From contig NZ_JARZAG010000003.1 of NCBI RefSeq assembly GCF_029892155.1, forward strand, positions 1 to 64,000: a stretch of 64,000 bases of DNA, read 5' to 3'. Position 1 is the first letter of the stretch. Each line of letters starts with the position of its first letter. A model generated the notes under the pieces. It ran no database searches. It was given only the letters and a program-made list of their open reading frames with translations, and was not told where the DNA came from. Of the stretch, positions 25,494 to 33,749 are shown piece by piece. The position numbers and the translations under genes are program-made. This DNA comes from Kitasatospora sp. GAS204B (lineage in GTDB: Bacteria; Actinomycetota; Actinomycetes; Streptomycetales; Streptomycetaceae).

Positions 25494-26975
25494 TCAGCGT
25501 TCGGAGGCGGCCCTGGCCGGCGCGACGCTGTCCGCGGCGACCGGCGAGCCGGCCACCCGGGTGCCGCGCCCGGCGGGGGTGCGCAGGCCGATGAAGCCGA
25601 TCACCAGGCCGGTCAGCGAGAACAGGCCGGCGACCAGGAAGGCCCAGCGGTAGCTGGAGATGCTGCCGCCGTGCGAGGTGGCGGTGAGCACGGCGGCCAG
25701 CACGGCCACCCCGATGCCGGCGCCGACCTGGTACGCGGCGGTGATCAGACCCGCCGCGACACCCTGCCGCTCGTCGGCGACGCCGCTGACACCGGCGATG
25801 TTGACGGACGGGTAGATCAGGCCGTTGCCGATGCCGTGCAGGATGATGCCGGGCAGGATCGCGACGGCGTAGCCGCTGGTGCTGCCGACGCCCAGGAAGA
25901 GCAGCACACCGGTGGCCTGGATGATCAGGCCGACGGTGACCACCGCGCGCATGCCGAAGCGGGTGACCAGCGGTCCGGAGGCGAACTTGGCGACCGCGAC
26001 GATGAGGATGCCCAGCGGCAGGAAGGCGAAGGCCGTCTTCAGCGCGCTGTAGTGCAGGCCCTCCTGCAGGTAGAGGGTGGCGACGAACTGCCAGCCGATG
26101 GTGGAACCGGCCCACACCAGGTTGACCAGGTTCGCCGAGCTGAGCGTGCGGGCCCGGAACAGCGAGAGCGGCACCAGCGGCGAGCTGTGGCGGGACTCGA
26201 TCACCACGAACAGGACCAGCAGCAGCACCGCGCCGACTAGCGTGCCGATGGTGCCGACCGAACCCCAGCCCCAGGACGGCGCCTGGACCAGGCCGTAGAC
26301 CAGCAGCATGACGCCCAGGGTCGCGGTCAGCGCGCCCCCGATGTCGAAGCTCTGGCGCGGACCGGCGACCCGCGGCGGGTCGGCCTTGATCAGCGGGGTG
26401 GCCAGCAGCACCGCGATCGCGATCACGCCGGGTGCGAAGAACACCAGGCGCCAGTTGATCTCGGTGAGCACACCGGAGAGCACCAGGCCGAAGCTGTAGC
26501 CGGCGGCGCCGGTCATGGCGAAGACACCGAGCGCGCGGTTGCGCTCGGCACCCTCCTTGAAGGTGGTGGTGATCAGTGACATCGCGGCCGGTGCGGTGAA
26601 GCCCGCAGCGATGCCCTTGAGCACCCGGGTGCCGATCAGCAGCGCGCCCGAGGTGAGCACCCCGCCGAGCAGGCTGGCGACGATGAACAGGGCGGTCGCG
26701 CCGATGAAGGTCCGGCGCCGGCCCCACATGTCGGCGCACCGGCCGCCGAGCAGCAGGAAGCCTCCGTAGCCCACGGTGTAGCCCGAGACGAGCCACTGCA
26801 GCGAGCCGTCCGACAGGTGCAGGCCCGTCTTGATGCTGGGCAGCGACACGCCCAGCAGAGAGATGTCGAGCGCATCCAGGAAGACCGCGCCGCACAGGAT
26901 CAGCAGCGCCAGCTGCTTCCTGCCGGCGGACAGTTCGCCCGGAGCGCTCGTGGATGCGCGATCGATGGTGGTCAT
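25494..26975 (-). CDS. MFS efflux transporter, DHA2/EmrB-like 14-TM type
   Basis: A 493-residue protein with about 14 hydrophobic segments. LDALDISLLGVSLPSIKTGL (first helix with the D-x-x-x-L pattern), LGGRCADMWGRRRTFIGATA (motif A) and the proline/glycine-rich fifth helix (GAAGYSFGLVLSGVL) place it in the drug:H+ antiporter-2 family. The likely role is export of a toxic or self-made small molecule. It is divergent from the VOC/TMEM175/oxidoreductase/tautomerase operon across a 177-base region carrying three GTCAAT repeats inside a CTAGAGT/ACTCTAG inverted repeat. Confidence 0.88.
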   Translation of the reverse strand: MTTIDRASTSAPGELSAGRKQLALLILCGAVFLDALDISLLGVSLPSIKTGLHLSDGSLQWLVSGYTVGYGGFLLLGGRCADMWGRRRTFIGATALFIVASLLGGVLTSGALLIGTRVLKGIAAGFTAPAAMSLITTTFKEGAERNRALGVFAMTGAAGYSFGLVLSGVLTEINWRLVFFAPGVIAIAVLLATPLIKADPPRVAGPRQSFDIGGALTATLGVMLLVYGLVQAPSWGWGSVGTIGTLVGAVLLLVLFVVIESRHSSPLVPLSLFRARTLSSANLVNLVWAGSTIGWQFVATLYLQEGLHYSALKTAFAFLPLGILIVAVAKFASGPLVTRFGMRAVVTVGLIIQATGVLLFLGVGSTSGYAVAILPGIILHGIGNGLIYPSVNIAGVSGVADERQGVAAGLITAAYQVGAGIGVAVLAAVLTATSHGGSISSYRWAFLVAGLFSLTGLVIGFIGLRTPAGRGTRVAGSPVAADSVAPARAASER

Positions 26976-27034
26976 GGCGTGTCTGGCTCCTCAGATCTCC
27001 GAGTGGAACGAGGTGACGCCTCACCAGAAAACCG

Positions 27035-27074
27035 CTAGAGTCAATCATTGTCAATCGAACAGTCAATACTCTAG
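27035..27074. promoter_or_regulatory. Operator-like region between MFS and VOC operons
   Basis: CTAGAGT (27035-27041) and ACTCTAG (27068-27074) form a perfect inverted repeat around three direct GTCAAT copies (27040, 27050, 27062). The TCA cores are at 27041, 27051 and 27063, spaced 10 and 12 bases, exactly as at 38216, 38226 and 38238. TTGTCA (27048-27053) with TAGGCT (27072-27077) at 18-base spacing is a candidate promoter for the plus-strand operon. Confidence 0.55.
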
Positions 27075-27152
27075 GCTGTCGAAACCTGTGAGTGGCGCTC
27101 GGGCGATCGCTGTCGCGCCGCGGTGCCGCTTTTTCATGTCCCCGGAGGATCA

Positions 27153-27593
27153 ATGTCCACCGAATTGACGCAGCAGCAGGTGGCGGACCGGATCACGACG
27201 ATGTCGAGCTGCTTGGTCGTCGCCGACATCGACCGCGCCATCGACTGGTACCAGCGCATCCTCGGATTCGCTCTGGTCAACCGGCTCGACATGCCCGAGC
27301 GGGGCGAGCGGGTGGCCTTCCTCGGCAGCGGCACGCTGCGCCTGGAGCTCGCCGAGCGGACCGGATCGGCGTCGCTGCGCCGCGCAGACCCGCCGGAGCA
27401 CGGCTCCGTCCAGGGCCCGAGCCATCTCTCCTTCTACGTGGACGACCTCGAAGCCGTCCTGGAGCGGCTGGCCGCGCTGGGCGTCCCGCCCGTGGTGGGA
27501 CCGGTCGACGTGACACCGCTGGCGATCCGGGTCGCCTTCGTCCGCGACGTCGAGGACCACCTGATCGAGTTCGTCCAGACCGCGCCATGGTGA
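27153..27593 (+). CDS. VOC superfamily (glyoxalase/bleomycin resistance) protein
   Basis: A 146-residue protein with two beta-alpha-beta-beta-beta modules: SSCLVVADIDRAIDWYQRIL, then GFALVNRLDMP, and SHLSFYVDDLEAVLERLAAL ending VEDHLIEFVQ. Start at MSTELTQQQV, with GGAGG 6 bases upstream; the frame extends 10 codons further without a ribosome binding site. VOC proteins include glyoxalase I, dioxygenases and antibiotic-binding proteins; a metal-binding His near SHLSF and a terminal Glu near LIEF are visible. First gene of the plus-strand operon. Its last 7 bases overlap the TMEM175-like gene. Confidence 0.82.
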   Translation: MSTELTQQQVADRITTMSSCLVVADIDRAIDWYQRILGFALVNRLDMPERGERVAFLGSGTLRLELAERTGSASLRRADPPEHGSVQGPSHLSFYVDDLEAVLERLAALGVPPVVGPVDVTPLAIRVAFVRDVEDHLIEFVQTAPW

Positions 27594-28303
27594 CCGCCGC
27601 CGAACCGGCCGGCCGGGATGCGGCGGAGGGCCTGGCTCCTCCCGTGATGACGACCGCGCGCCTGGAAGCCTTCAGCGACGGCGTGTTCGCGATCGCCATA
27701 ACGCTGCTGATCCTGGACGTGCATCCGCCCGGTCCCCTTGAGGCGGGCACCGGGCTCGCCTCGGCGCTGGGCCACCTGTGGCCGTCCTACGTCGCCTACG
27801 TGGTCACGTTCATGCTGATCGGGATGATCTGGCTCAACCACCACCTGATGTTCCACTACATCGTCAGGGTCGACCGGCCGCTGATGATCGTGAACCTGCT
27901 GCTCCTGCTCTCCGTGGCCTTCCTCCCGTTCCCCACCGCGATCCTGGCGGAGGCGGTGAGCACCGGCCACGGCGAGCAGGTGGCCGCGGCACTGTACGGG
28001 GTCGTGCTGATCCTCGGCGGGGTGTTCTTCAACGCGCTGTGGATCTACGCCTCACTCGGACACCGGCATCTGGGCGACCACATCTCACCCGCCCAGGCCC
28101 GGCGGATCCGGATCCGGTTCGGCGTGGGGCCGTTGCTCTACCTCACCGCTGTGCTGCTCTCCCTGTTCAGCGCGACGCTCAGCATCTGCTGCTACATCGC
28201 GCTGGCGCTGTCCTACTTCATCGACGTCAGCCCCAGGTCGGCGATGCCCGAGGCCACCGCCGACACCAGATCGGATCCAGCCCGCCCGCCGGACGGTTTC
28301 TGA
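27587..28303 (+). CDS. TMEM175-family (DUF1211) membrane protein, putative K+ channel
   Basis: A 238-residue protein with six hydrophobic segments. The family signature FSDGVFAIAITLLILDV lies in the first helix, followed by YVVTFMLIGMIWLNHHLMF. Bacterial TMEM175 homologues are tetrameric K+-permeable channels, which is established for characterised members and inferred here. Its ATG lies 7 bases inside the end of the VOC gene, so translation is coupled; a GTG one codon later is an alternative. The C-terminal tail is short and polar. Confidence 0.85.
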   Translation: MVTAAEPAGRDAAEGLAPPVMTTARLEAFSDGVFAIAITLLILDVHPPGPLEAGTGLASALGHLWPSYVAYVVTFMLIGMIWLNHHLMFHYIVRVDRPLMIVNLLLLLSVAFLPFPTAILAEAVSTGHGEQVAAALYGVVLILGGVFFNALWIYASLGHRHLGDHISPAQARRIRIRFGVGPLLYLTAVLLSLFSATLSICCYIALALSYFIDVSPRSAMPEATADTRSDPARPPDGF

Positions 28304-28346
28304 CGGACCGTCGGGGTCGACTGCCATCTCGGACGAGGAGCTCCAC

Positions 28347-29303
28347 ATGCCCGAAACCATGCGCGCGGTCCGCCAGCACAGCTTCGGCGGCCCCGAAGTG
28401 CTCAAGATCGAGGAGGTGCCTCGCCCGGAACCGCTCTGGACCGAGGTGCTGGTCCGGGTGCACGCCGCCGGCGTCAACCCGGTCGACTGCAAGACCCGGG
28501 CCGGCGGCGGCATCCTGAGCACCCAGGGGCCGCTGCCGTTCACCATCGGCTGGGACGTCTCCGGCGAGGTGGTGGCCATCGGCTCCGGCGTGACCCGCTT
28601 CGCCGTCGGCGACGAGGTGTACGGGATGGTCAACTTCCCCCGGAGCGGCGCCGGTTACGCCGAATACGTGACGGCCGACTCGCGCCAGCTGGTCCGCAAG
28701 CCCGAGGTGCTCAGCCACCAGGAGGCGGCCGGGGTCCCGCTGGTGGCGCTGACCGCCTGGCAGAGCCTGGTCAGCGTCGGTCGGACCGGCCCGGGCACCC
28801 GGGTCCTGGTCCACGGCGCGGCCGGCGGGCTGGGCCACATCGCGGTCCAGATCGCCCGGGCCCGCGGCGCCTGGGTGTGCGGCACGGCGGGCACCGCCCA
28901 GCAGGACCTGGTCCGACAGCTGGGCGCCGACGAGGTCTACGACTACACCAAGGTCCGGTTCGAGGAACTCGCCCACGACATCGACGTGGTGGTCGACACC
29001 GTCGCCGGGGACAACGGGCTGCGCTCGCTGCGCACCATGCGCCCTGGCGGCGTGCTGGTCTCGCTGCCGGTGCCGCCCGACGAGCAGACGCTCGCCGAGG
29101 CCGCCCGGCTCGGGCTGCGCGCGGTGTCGCTGACCGTCGAGGGCGACCGGACCGACCTGGAGGACATCACCGCGCTGATCGAGGCCGGCGCCATCAAGCC
29201 GATCATCGCCGAGGTCCTGCCGCTGGAGCGCGCCGACAAGGCCCACGAGCTGATCGAAACCGGCCAGGCCAAGGGCAAGGTCGTGCTGAAGGTCATCGGC
29301 TGA
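28347..29303 (+). CDS. NADP-dependent quinone oxidoreductase-like MDR family enzyme
   Basis: A 318-residue zinc-free medium-chain dehydrogenase/reductase. MRAVRQHSFGGPEVLKIEEV opens the GroES-like domain, and the Rossmann motif is VHGAAGGLGHIAVQIARARG (about residues 155-174). Such enzymes reduce quinones or 2-enals with NADPH, often in detoxification. GAGGAG lies upstream of the ATG. Third gene of the VOC operon, 43 bases after the TMEM175-like gene. A hairpin 36 bases past its stop may reduce readthrough to the tautomerase fusion. Confidence 0.88.
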   Translation: MPETMRAVRQHSFGGPEVLKIEEVPRPEPLWTEVLVRVHAAGVNPVDCKTRAGGGILSTQGPLPFTIGWDVSGEVVAIGSGVTRFAVGDEVYGMVNFPRSGAGYAEYVTADSRQLVRKPEVLSHQEAAGVPLVALTAWQSLVSVGRTGPGTRVLVHGAAGGLGHIAVQIARARGAWVCGTAGTAQQDLVRQLGADEVYDYTKVRFEELAHDIDVVVDTVAGDNGLRSLRTMRPGGVLVSLPVPPDEQTLAEAARLGLRAVSLTVEGDRTDLEDITALIEAGAIKPIIAEVLPLERADKAHELIETGQAKGKVVLKVIG

Positions 29304-29339
29304 CCTCTCCCCTCCTCACCTCACCTCACCTCATCCCGA

Positions 29340-29364
29340 GTCCCCGCCCGCCCCGGGCGGGGAC
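29340..29364 (+). terminator. Intra-operon hairpin after the oxidoreductase gene
   Basis: GTCCCCGCCCG (29340-29350) pairs with CGGGCGGGGAC (29354-29364) around a 3-base loop. It is preceded by a short cctca tandem repeat (about 29315-29332). Likely an attenuator or mRNA 3'-end stabiliser, since the next gene starts 25 bases later. Confidence 0.5.
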
Positions 29365-29389
29365 CGTCTCCGTCAGGAATCGAGGATCC

Positions 29390-30025
29390 ATGCCCATCAT
29401 CAAGGTCAATCTCATCGAAGGCTTCGCCACCCTGGCGGAGAAGTCCCAGATCACCATGGAGATGACCGAGGCGCTGGTCACCGTCATGGGCGAGGTGACC
29501 AGGCAGTTCACCTACGTGTCCGTGGAGGACATGAAGCCCGGCGCCGTCTCGATGGGCGGCCAGCTGGTGACCGAGGAGACGATGCGCGGCGGGCTCGTCC
29601 TGTCCGAGCAGGAACTGGCGGTCAAGCTCACCGCCAGCCGCGTCAAGGCCGCCTACGCCGCCCTGGACAGCGGCGACCGCACCGCCATCGAGCAGTACTG
29701 GGACAAGGACCTCACCTGGTCGGTCCCCGGCGCCAACCCGCTGGCCGGCACCTACGAGGGGCTCGACGCCTTCCTCGGGTACGTGCAGAGCCGCCGGGAC
29801 CTCTCCGGCGGCTCGTTCAGGTCGGAGGAGGAGCAGATCATGGTCGACGGGCACATCGCCGCCTACCTCTGCCGCAACTCCGCCATCCGCTCGAGTGCCG
29901 ACTGCTCCTGCGCGCTGGCCGCCGACCTGATGCAGCTGCTGCACTGGAAGAACGGCCGGGTGATCTCCGGCCAGGAGGCCTACTTCGGCGACGGCGCCAC
30001 CGGCAACGACGCCTTCTGGCGCTGA
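29390..30025 (+). CDS. Tautomerase domain fused to a SnoaL-like domain
   Basis: A 211-residue two-domain protein. Residues 1-70 form a 4-oxalocrotonate-tautomerase-like unit with the catalytic Pro directly after the initiator Met (MPIIKVNLIEGFATLAEKSQ). Residues about 78-205 are an NTF2-like SnoaL domain (VKAAYAALDSGDRTAIEQYW, then LTWSVPGANPLAGTYEGLDA). Tautomerases shift keto/enol forms or add to enals via the N-terminal Pro, and SnoaL domains cyclise or bind aromatic polyketide-like ligands. Both in one chain suggests consecutive steps on one small molecule. Last gene of the VOC operon; two tandem hairpins follow. Confidence 0.85.
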   Translation: MPIIKVNLIEGFATLAEKSQITMEMTEALVTVMGEVTRQFTYVSVEDMKPGAVSMGGQLVTEETMRGGLVLSEQELAVKLTASRVKAAYAALDSGDRTAIEQYWDKDLTWSVPGANPLAGTYEGLDAFLGYVQSRRDLSGGSFRSEEEQIMVDGHIAAYLCRNSAIRSSADCSCALAADLMQLLHWKNGRVISGQEAYFGDGATGNDAFWR

Positions 30026-30050
30026 CCGGCACCCGGCGCGCCAGCACGAC

Positions 30051-30093
30051 GGCGCCTTCGGTGCGCACCCTCCCGGTGCCCACCGAAGGCGCC
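30051..30093 (+). terminator. Hairpin terminator after the tautomerase fusion gene
   Basis: GGCGCCTTCGGTG (30051-30063) pairs perfectly with CACCGAAGGCGCC (30081-30093) around a 17-base loop and is followed by CTTCT. Confidence 0.7.
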
Positions 30094-30104
30094 CTTCTGG
30101 TGGG

Positions 30105-30161
30105 CCGGCACGGCAGTGGGGGCACCGACCGCTTCGGTCGGTGCCCCCACTGCCGTGCCGG
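30105..30161. terminator. 27-bp perfect hairpin, bidirectional terminator
   Basis: 30105-30131 pairs without mismatch with 30135-30161 around a CTT loop; the arms begin CCGGCACGGCAGTGGGGGCA and end at the loop with ACCGACCG. It lies between convergent genes, 9 bases past the stop of the transposase gene. The stem is much longer than a terminator needs. Confidence 0.7.
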
Positions 30162-30170
30162 TAGCACGCC

Positions 30171-31508
30171 CTAGCGTTCGTCCGCGAGCTCCGCCGCCCG
30201 GTCCAGGTCCGGCTCCAACTGGGCCTCCAGCTCGGCCTCCAGGCCCTCCTCGAGCTCGGCCTCCAGCTGGTCGTCGTCCAGTTCGGCCGCCGCCAGCTCC
30301 GCCGACAGGTCTGCCACGTCCCCCAGCTCCTGGAGGGTGTGGAAGCCCAGCGCGGCCGAGGCCAGCGTCACGTGGTGGTGCCAGCCACGGAACGAGCGGC
30401 CCTCGAAGTCGCCCAGCCCGTAGTTCTGCCGCAACCGGTCCTGGCTGACCGCGACGTGGTGCCGCAGCTCGGCGAGCGCGACGGTGTCGGCCAGCCGGTC
30501 GGCGGGCAGGTTGGTCACCCAGTAGGTCCGCGGCCGCGGGCGGCCGAACGGCCACTCGACCACCAGCTGCCGCTGGACCCGGTAGCCGCCGGCCCGGCGC
30601 GGCCGCAGCGGCTGGCGACCGATCGCGCCGACCGGGCCGCCGCCGAGCGGTACCACCATGAACTGCGAGTGCCGGGTCCGCGCCGCCGGGCTGTCCTGCC
30701 AGGAGAGCGCCACCCGCTCGGCCCGGCCGCCCAGCGCGAGCGCCACGTCCACTGCGGGGTTGCGCTGTCCCGGTGCCCGGCCCGACAGTTGACGCACCGG
30801 CAGCAGGGTGCTCGGACCCACCTCGACGAGGTAGCCGACGTTGCGGTCCTCGAGCCCGACCAGCAGGGCCTCGATCTGCGGCTCGTAGGTCCAGTCGGCC
30901 AGCACCGGGGCGGGCGGCACGTTCCACTCCAGGACCTCGTCCAGCGACTCCAGCACGTAGCTCCAGCGCGGGCGGTGTCGCTCCTCGGCCGGGACATGGG
31001 CCTGGTTGCGCAGCTCGTGGTCCTCGTCCCAGTGCCGGGGCAGCATCAGGTGCCAGTTGACCGGCAGGCTGCCGCCGCGGTGCACCAGCGAGGTGGCCAG
31101 CGCCAGTTGGCAGTTGACCACCCGGCCGGCCGAACCGACGAACTGCCGGCCGACGCCGGCCGAGCGGGTGCCGTTCTTCGGGAACACCACCTCGTCGACG
31201 GCCCATGCCTGGGGCGCGGCCGCGCCGGCCACCCGCTCCGCGAGGTAGCGGCGCACGGTGTGCGAGGCCCAGGTGCTCTGGTTGACGAACTGCTGGATGG
31301 GCTGGACCGCTCTGTGGCCGAGCACCTTCTCGGTGATGTTGGCCGGGGTCCGGCGGCCGGGGGCGTGCAGCAGCCCCCGCAAGTAGACCTCGCCCCAACG
31401 GCGTTGGTCGGAACGGGCGAAGCAGGAGAAGAGGTCTCGACAGTACTCGGAGATTCCGTCCTGCCGATCCCCCGCAAACGGATCACGGAGGTGCGAAACC
31501 TTGGTCAC
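30171..31508 (-). CDS. IS701-family transposase-like protein
   Basis: A 445-residue DDE-type protein. The IS701/DDE_5 pattern is visible: AWAVDEVVFPKNGTRSAGVG followed by RQFVGSAGRVVNCQLA (first Asp), then APVLADWTYEPQIEALLVGL (second Asp) and EGRSFRGWHHHVTLA near the C-terminus. The last 55 residues are an acidic tail (DDDQLEAELEEGLEAELEAQ) not typical of the family. I see no terminal inverted repeats or target duplication around it. It may be an immobile or domesticated copy. It lies between the enzyme operon and the AGE/STAS-glgX pair, facing the former. Confidence 0.75.
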   Translation of the reverse strand: MTKVSHLRDPFAGDRQDGISEYCRDLFSCFARSDQRRWGEVYLRGLLHAPGRRTPANITEKVLGHRAVQPIQQFVNQSTWASHTVRRYLAERVAGAAAPQAWAVDEVVFPKNGTRSAGVGRQFVGSAGRVVNCQLALATSLVHRGGSLPVNWHLMLPRHWDEDHELRNQAHVPAEERHRPRWSYVLESLDEVLEWNVPPAPVLADWTYEPQIEALLVGLEDRNVGYLVEVGPSTLLPVRQLSGRAPGQRNPAVDVALALGGRAERVALSWQDSPAARTRHSQFMVVPLGGGPVGAIGRQPLRPRRAGGYRVQRQLVVEWPFGRPRPRTYWVTNLPADRLADTVALAELRHHVAVSQDRLRQNYGLGDFEGRSFRGWHHHVTLASAALGFHTLQELGDVADLSAELAAAELDDDQLEAELEEGLEAELEAQLEPDLDRAAELADER

Positions 31509-31536
31509 AGCGGGTCCTTCGGCGTTCGGGCCACGC

Positions 31537-31568
31537 GGTCCGCCCCGCCCACCGAGGCGGGGCGGACC
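31537..31568 (-). terminator. 13-bp hairpin after the AGE/STAS gene
   Basis: GGTCCGCCCCGCC (31537-31549) pairs with 31556-31568; the stem extends outward (CCACG with CGTGG) with one bulged base. It starts 18 bases past the stop of the AGE/STAS gene. Confidence 0.7.
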
Positions 31569-31586
31569 GGCGTGGCGCAGGGGTGG

Positions 31587-33749
31587 TCACTCGTCGTTGC
31601 AGGCGCGATCCGGGTCGAGCACGAAGGCGTCGGTCGCGATGAGCATCTGAGCGATCTCGGGTTCGGCGGAGCCGACGATGACGAAGTCGACGTCGGCGCC
31701 GATCTTGGTCCGCTGGAACAGCAGCTCGTTGATGATCGGGCGGCTGATCTCGGTGACCTTGCAGAGGTGGAACTCCACCCGGCGCGGGTTGACCGACAGG
31801 GCCTCGCCGAAACCGCGGCGGAAGTTGTCCAGCTCCTGGAGGTCGAGGATCCCCTCCAGGTGGACGTGCGCCGTCTCGCCGTCGAACTCGCTGGAGATCC
31901 GCAGCCGCAGGTCGGCCGGCTCGACGACCACCCGCACCCGCAGCGCCTCGCTGCTCTTCGGCAGCTTGACGGTCAGCGCCTTGGCGTCGAAGTCCTGGTA
32001 CGGCTCGTCGTCGATCCAGACCTGGTCGATCTGGACCGAGCCCTCCGGCAGCATGTCGGGAGCCACCCGCAGCACCCCGTCCGGGAACGCGTCGGGGCGC
32101 GGCCGGAAGTGCAGGGTCAGCGGCTGCGAGGTGACCAGCAGGTTGGTGTAGGTCGCCGCCAGGTAGCAGAGCTCCAGCGCGTGGTAACCGGCCATCGAGT
32201 GGCTGCCCTTGAGCCGCTCGGTGCCCAGCAGGTAGGGGATGCCGTTGGCGAGCACGTTGAAGTAGACGCCGCCGTCGTCGTAGTCCAGGAAGAAGGCGTT
32301 GTAGAACGCCGCCGCCTCCCGGGCCTGCCGCTTGTGCTCCGGGTCCCCGGTGACGCCCGCCAGGATCAGGTAGGCCAGGATCGACTGCTCCTGCTGCCAC
32401 CAGGCCTTGCGGTCGTGCCAGACCAGCCGGTGGGCGCCGCTGTCCGGGTCGGGGACCCGCTCGACCACGTCGTACCAGCCGCCGCGCTGCTGGTCGCTGC
32501 CGACCGGCGGCATGATCTCCGCGATCCGCTCGGCCAGTTGGCTGTACTCCGGCTTGTCGCGCAGCGCCCGGATCCGGGTGAGGTTCCAGGCGATCTTGAG
32601 GTTGTGGCCGACCACCGCGCGGTCCTGCTGCCAGCCCCAGGTGCGGTCGGGACTCCAGTCCTCGTGGAAGCGCTCCTGCACGAACGGGCTGTTGGGCTCG
32701 TCCGGGAAGTACTTGGCGATGGTGTCGGCGGTCTCCTCCAGGAGCTCCGCGAAGTCCGGCCGCCCGGTGGCCAGGTAGGCGTTGATCAGGTAGGCCGGGG
32801 CGTGGTCGCCGACCGAGTTCCAGTTCTTCCGGGCCCGGTTGCGGCCCAGCGAGTCGGACCGCGGGTCCATCGTGATCGGGTCGAGGTGGGAGAAGAAGCC
32901 GCCCCGTTCCTCGTCCTTGAAGTACTTGTGGAACAGCGCCACGGTGCGGTCGATGTCGTCCAGGATCCGCGGGTCGCCGGTGATCCGGTAGGTCTGGGTC
33001 GGGCCGGCCAGCGCGTAGATCTGCTCGTACATCGGGATCGCGTTGTAGTCGTCGCCGAACTCCGAGGCGAAGACCTTGCGTTGGGCGTCGGGGGTGATGT
33101 CGATGGCGTGGTACCAGTAGACGACGCCCTCCTGCTCGTCCGAGACCCGCATGTGCTCGCGCAGGTACTCGGTGCCGGACTCGGCCGCCGCCAGGAAGCG
33201 CTCCTCGCCGGTCAGCATGAAGGCGGTGGCCAGGCCGTAGACCAGCCGGGAGATGGTGTCGGTCTCCTGGCGCAGGTCCTGCTCGCTGTACTCGGACACG
33301 TGGGTGCCGTGCAGCGTCAGCCGGGTGCGGAAGCCGCGCCAGTCGTAGACCCCGTCGGGGAAGTGGCCGCGCAGGTAGAAGTCGGCTATCTCGGCCGCCT
33401 GCTGGACCCACCAGCCCGGCTTCTCGAAGACGTAGGCACCCCGCCGCTCCTCCGGGAAGACCAGCTCGCGGGCGTCGATCCGCTCGCCGCCGGCCCACTG
33501 GTGGAAGAGGCCGTAGACGAACACGTAGCGGCCCTCGGCCAGCAGGTCGCGGGTGGCGCCGCTGGTGTCCCGGCGGTGCGAGTCGCCGAGGTTGCGGACG
33601 ATCTGGGAGCCGAGCACGCCATCCAGGTGGATGGTGAACTCCCGCCCGTCGGTGGTCCGCAGGCCGAACCGGTCATGCGTCGGCTCGTAGGAGGTGATGT
33701 ATCCGGCGATGCTGTCGGAGTAGGTCCGTCGGACGTCGGGTGCGCTCAT
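31587..33749 (-). CDS. AGE-family epimerase/isomerase-like protein with C-terminal STAS domain
   Basis: A 720-residue protein in three parts. Residues 1-95 form a small beta-rich domain (SIAGYITSYEPTHDRFGLRT). About 100-540 is the (alpha/alpha)6 barrel of N-acylglucosamine 2-epimerase/cellobiose epimerase type, with repeated Trp/His-rich turns (GYHALELCYLAATYTNLLVT, DHAPAYLINAYLATGRPDFA). About 612-715 is a STAS fold as in anti-anti-sigma factors, with a Ser (about 669) in VTEISRPIINEL near the usual phosphorylation position. A sugar-processing domain joined to a signalling-type domain is unusual. The ATG overlaps the glgX stop as ATGA, so it is made together with GlgX. Confidence 0.75.
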   Translation of the reverse strand: MSAPDVRRTYSDSIAGYITSYEPTHDRFGLRTTDGREFTIHLDGVLGSQIVRNLGDSHRRDTSGATRDLLAEGRYVFVYGLFHQWAGGERIDARELVFPEERRGAYVFEKPGWWVQQAAEIADFYLRGHFPDGVYDWRGFRTRLTLHGTHVSEYSEQDLRQETDTISRLVYGLATAFMLTGEERFLAAAESGTEYLREHMRVSDEQEGVVYWYHAIDITPDAQRKVFASEFGDDYNAIPMYEQIYALAGPTQTYRITGDPRILDDIDRTVALFHKYFKDEERGGFFSHLDPITMDPRSDSLGRNRARKNWNSVGDHAPAYLINAYLATGRPDFAELLEETADTIAKYFPDEPNSPFVQERFHEDWSPDRTWGWQQDRAVVGHNLKIAWNLTRIRALRDKPEYSQLAERIAEIMPPVGSDQQRGGWYDVVERVPDPDSGAHRLVWHDRKAWWQQEQSILAYLILAGVTGDPEHKRQAREAAAFYNAFFLDYDDGGVYFNVLANGIPYLLGTERLKGSHSMAGYHALELCYLAATYTNLLVTSQPLTLHFRPRPDAFPDGVLRVAPDMLPEGSVQIDQVWIDDEPYQDFDAKALTVKLPKSSEALRVRVVVEPADLRLRISSEFDGETAHVHLEGILDLQELDNFRRGFGEALSVNPRRVEFHLCKVTEISRPIINELLFQRTKIGADVDFVIVGSAEPEIAQMLIATDAFVLDPDRACNDE

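Noticed and set aside
20375..30025. A polyketide biosynthetic gene cluster
   Set aside because: SnoaL, EthD and tautomerase domains are typical accessories, but there is no ketosynthase, acyl carrier protein, NRPS or terpene cyclase in the window.
30105..30161. The 27-bp inverted repeat as a terminal repeat of the IS701-type element
   Set aside because: Both arms lie on one side of the gene, forming a hairpin. No copy of either arm is found upstream of the transposase start.
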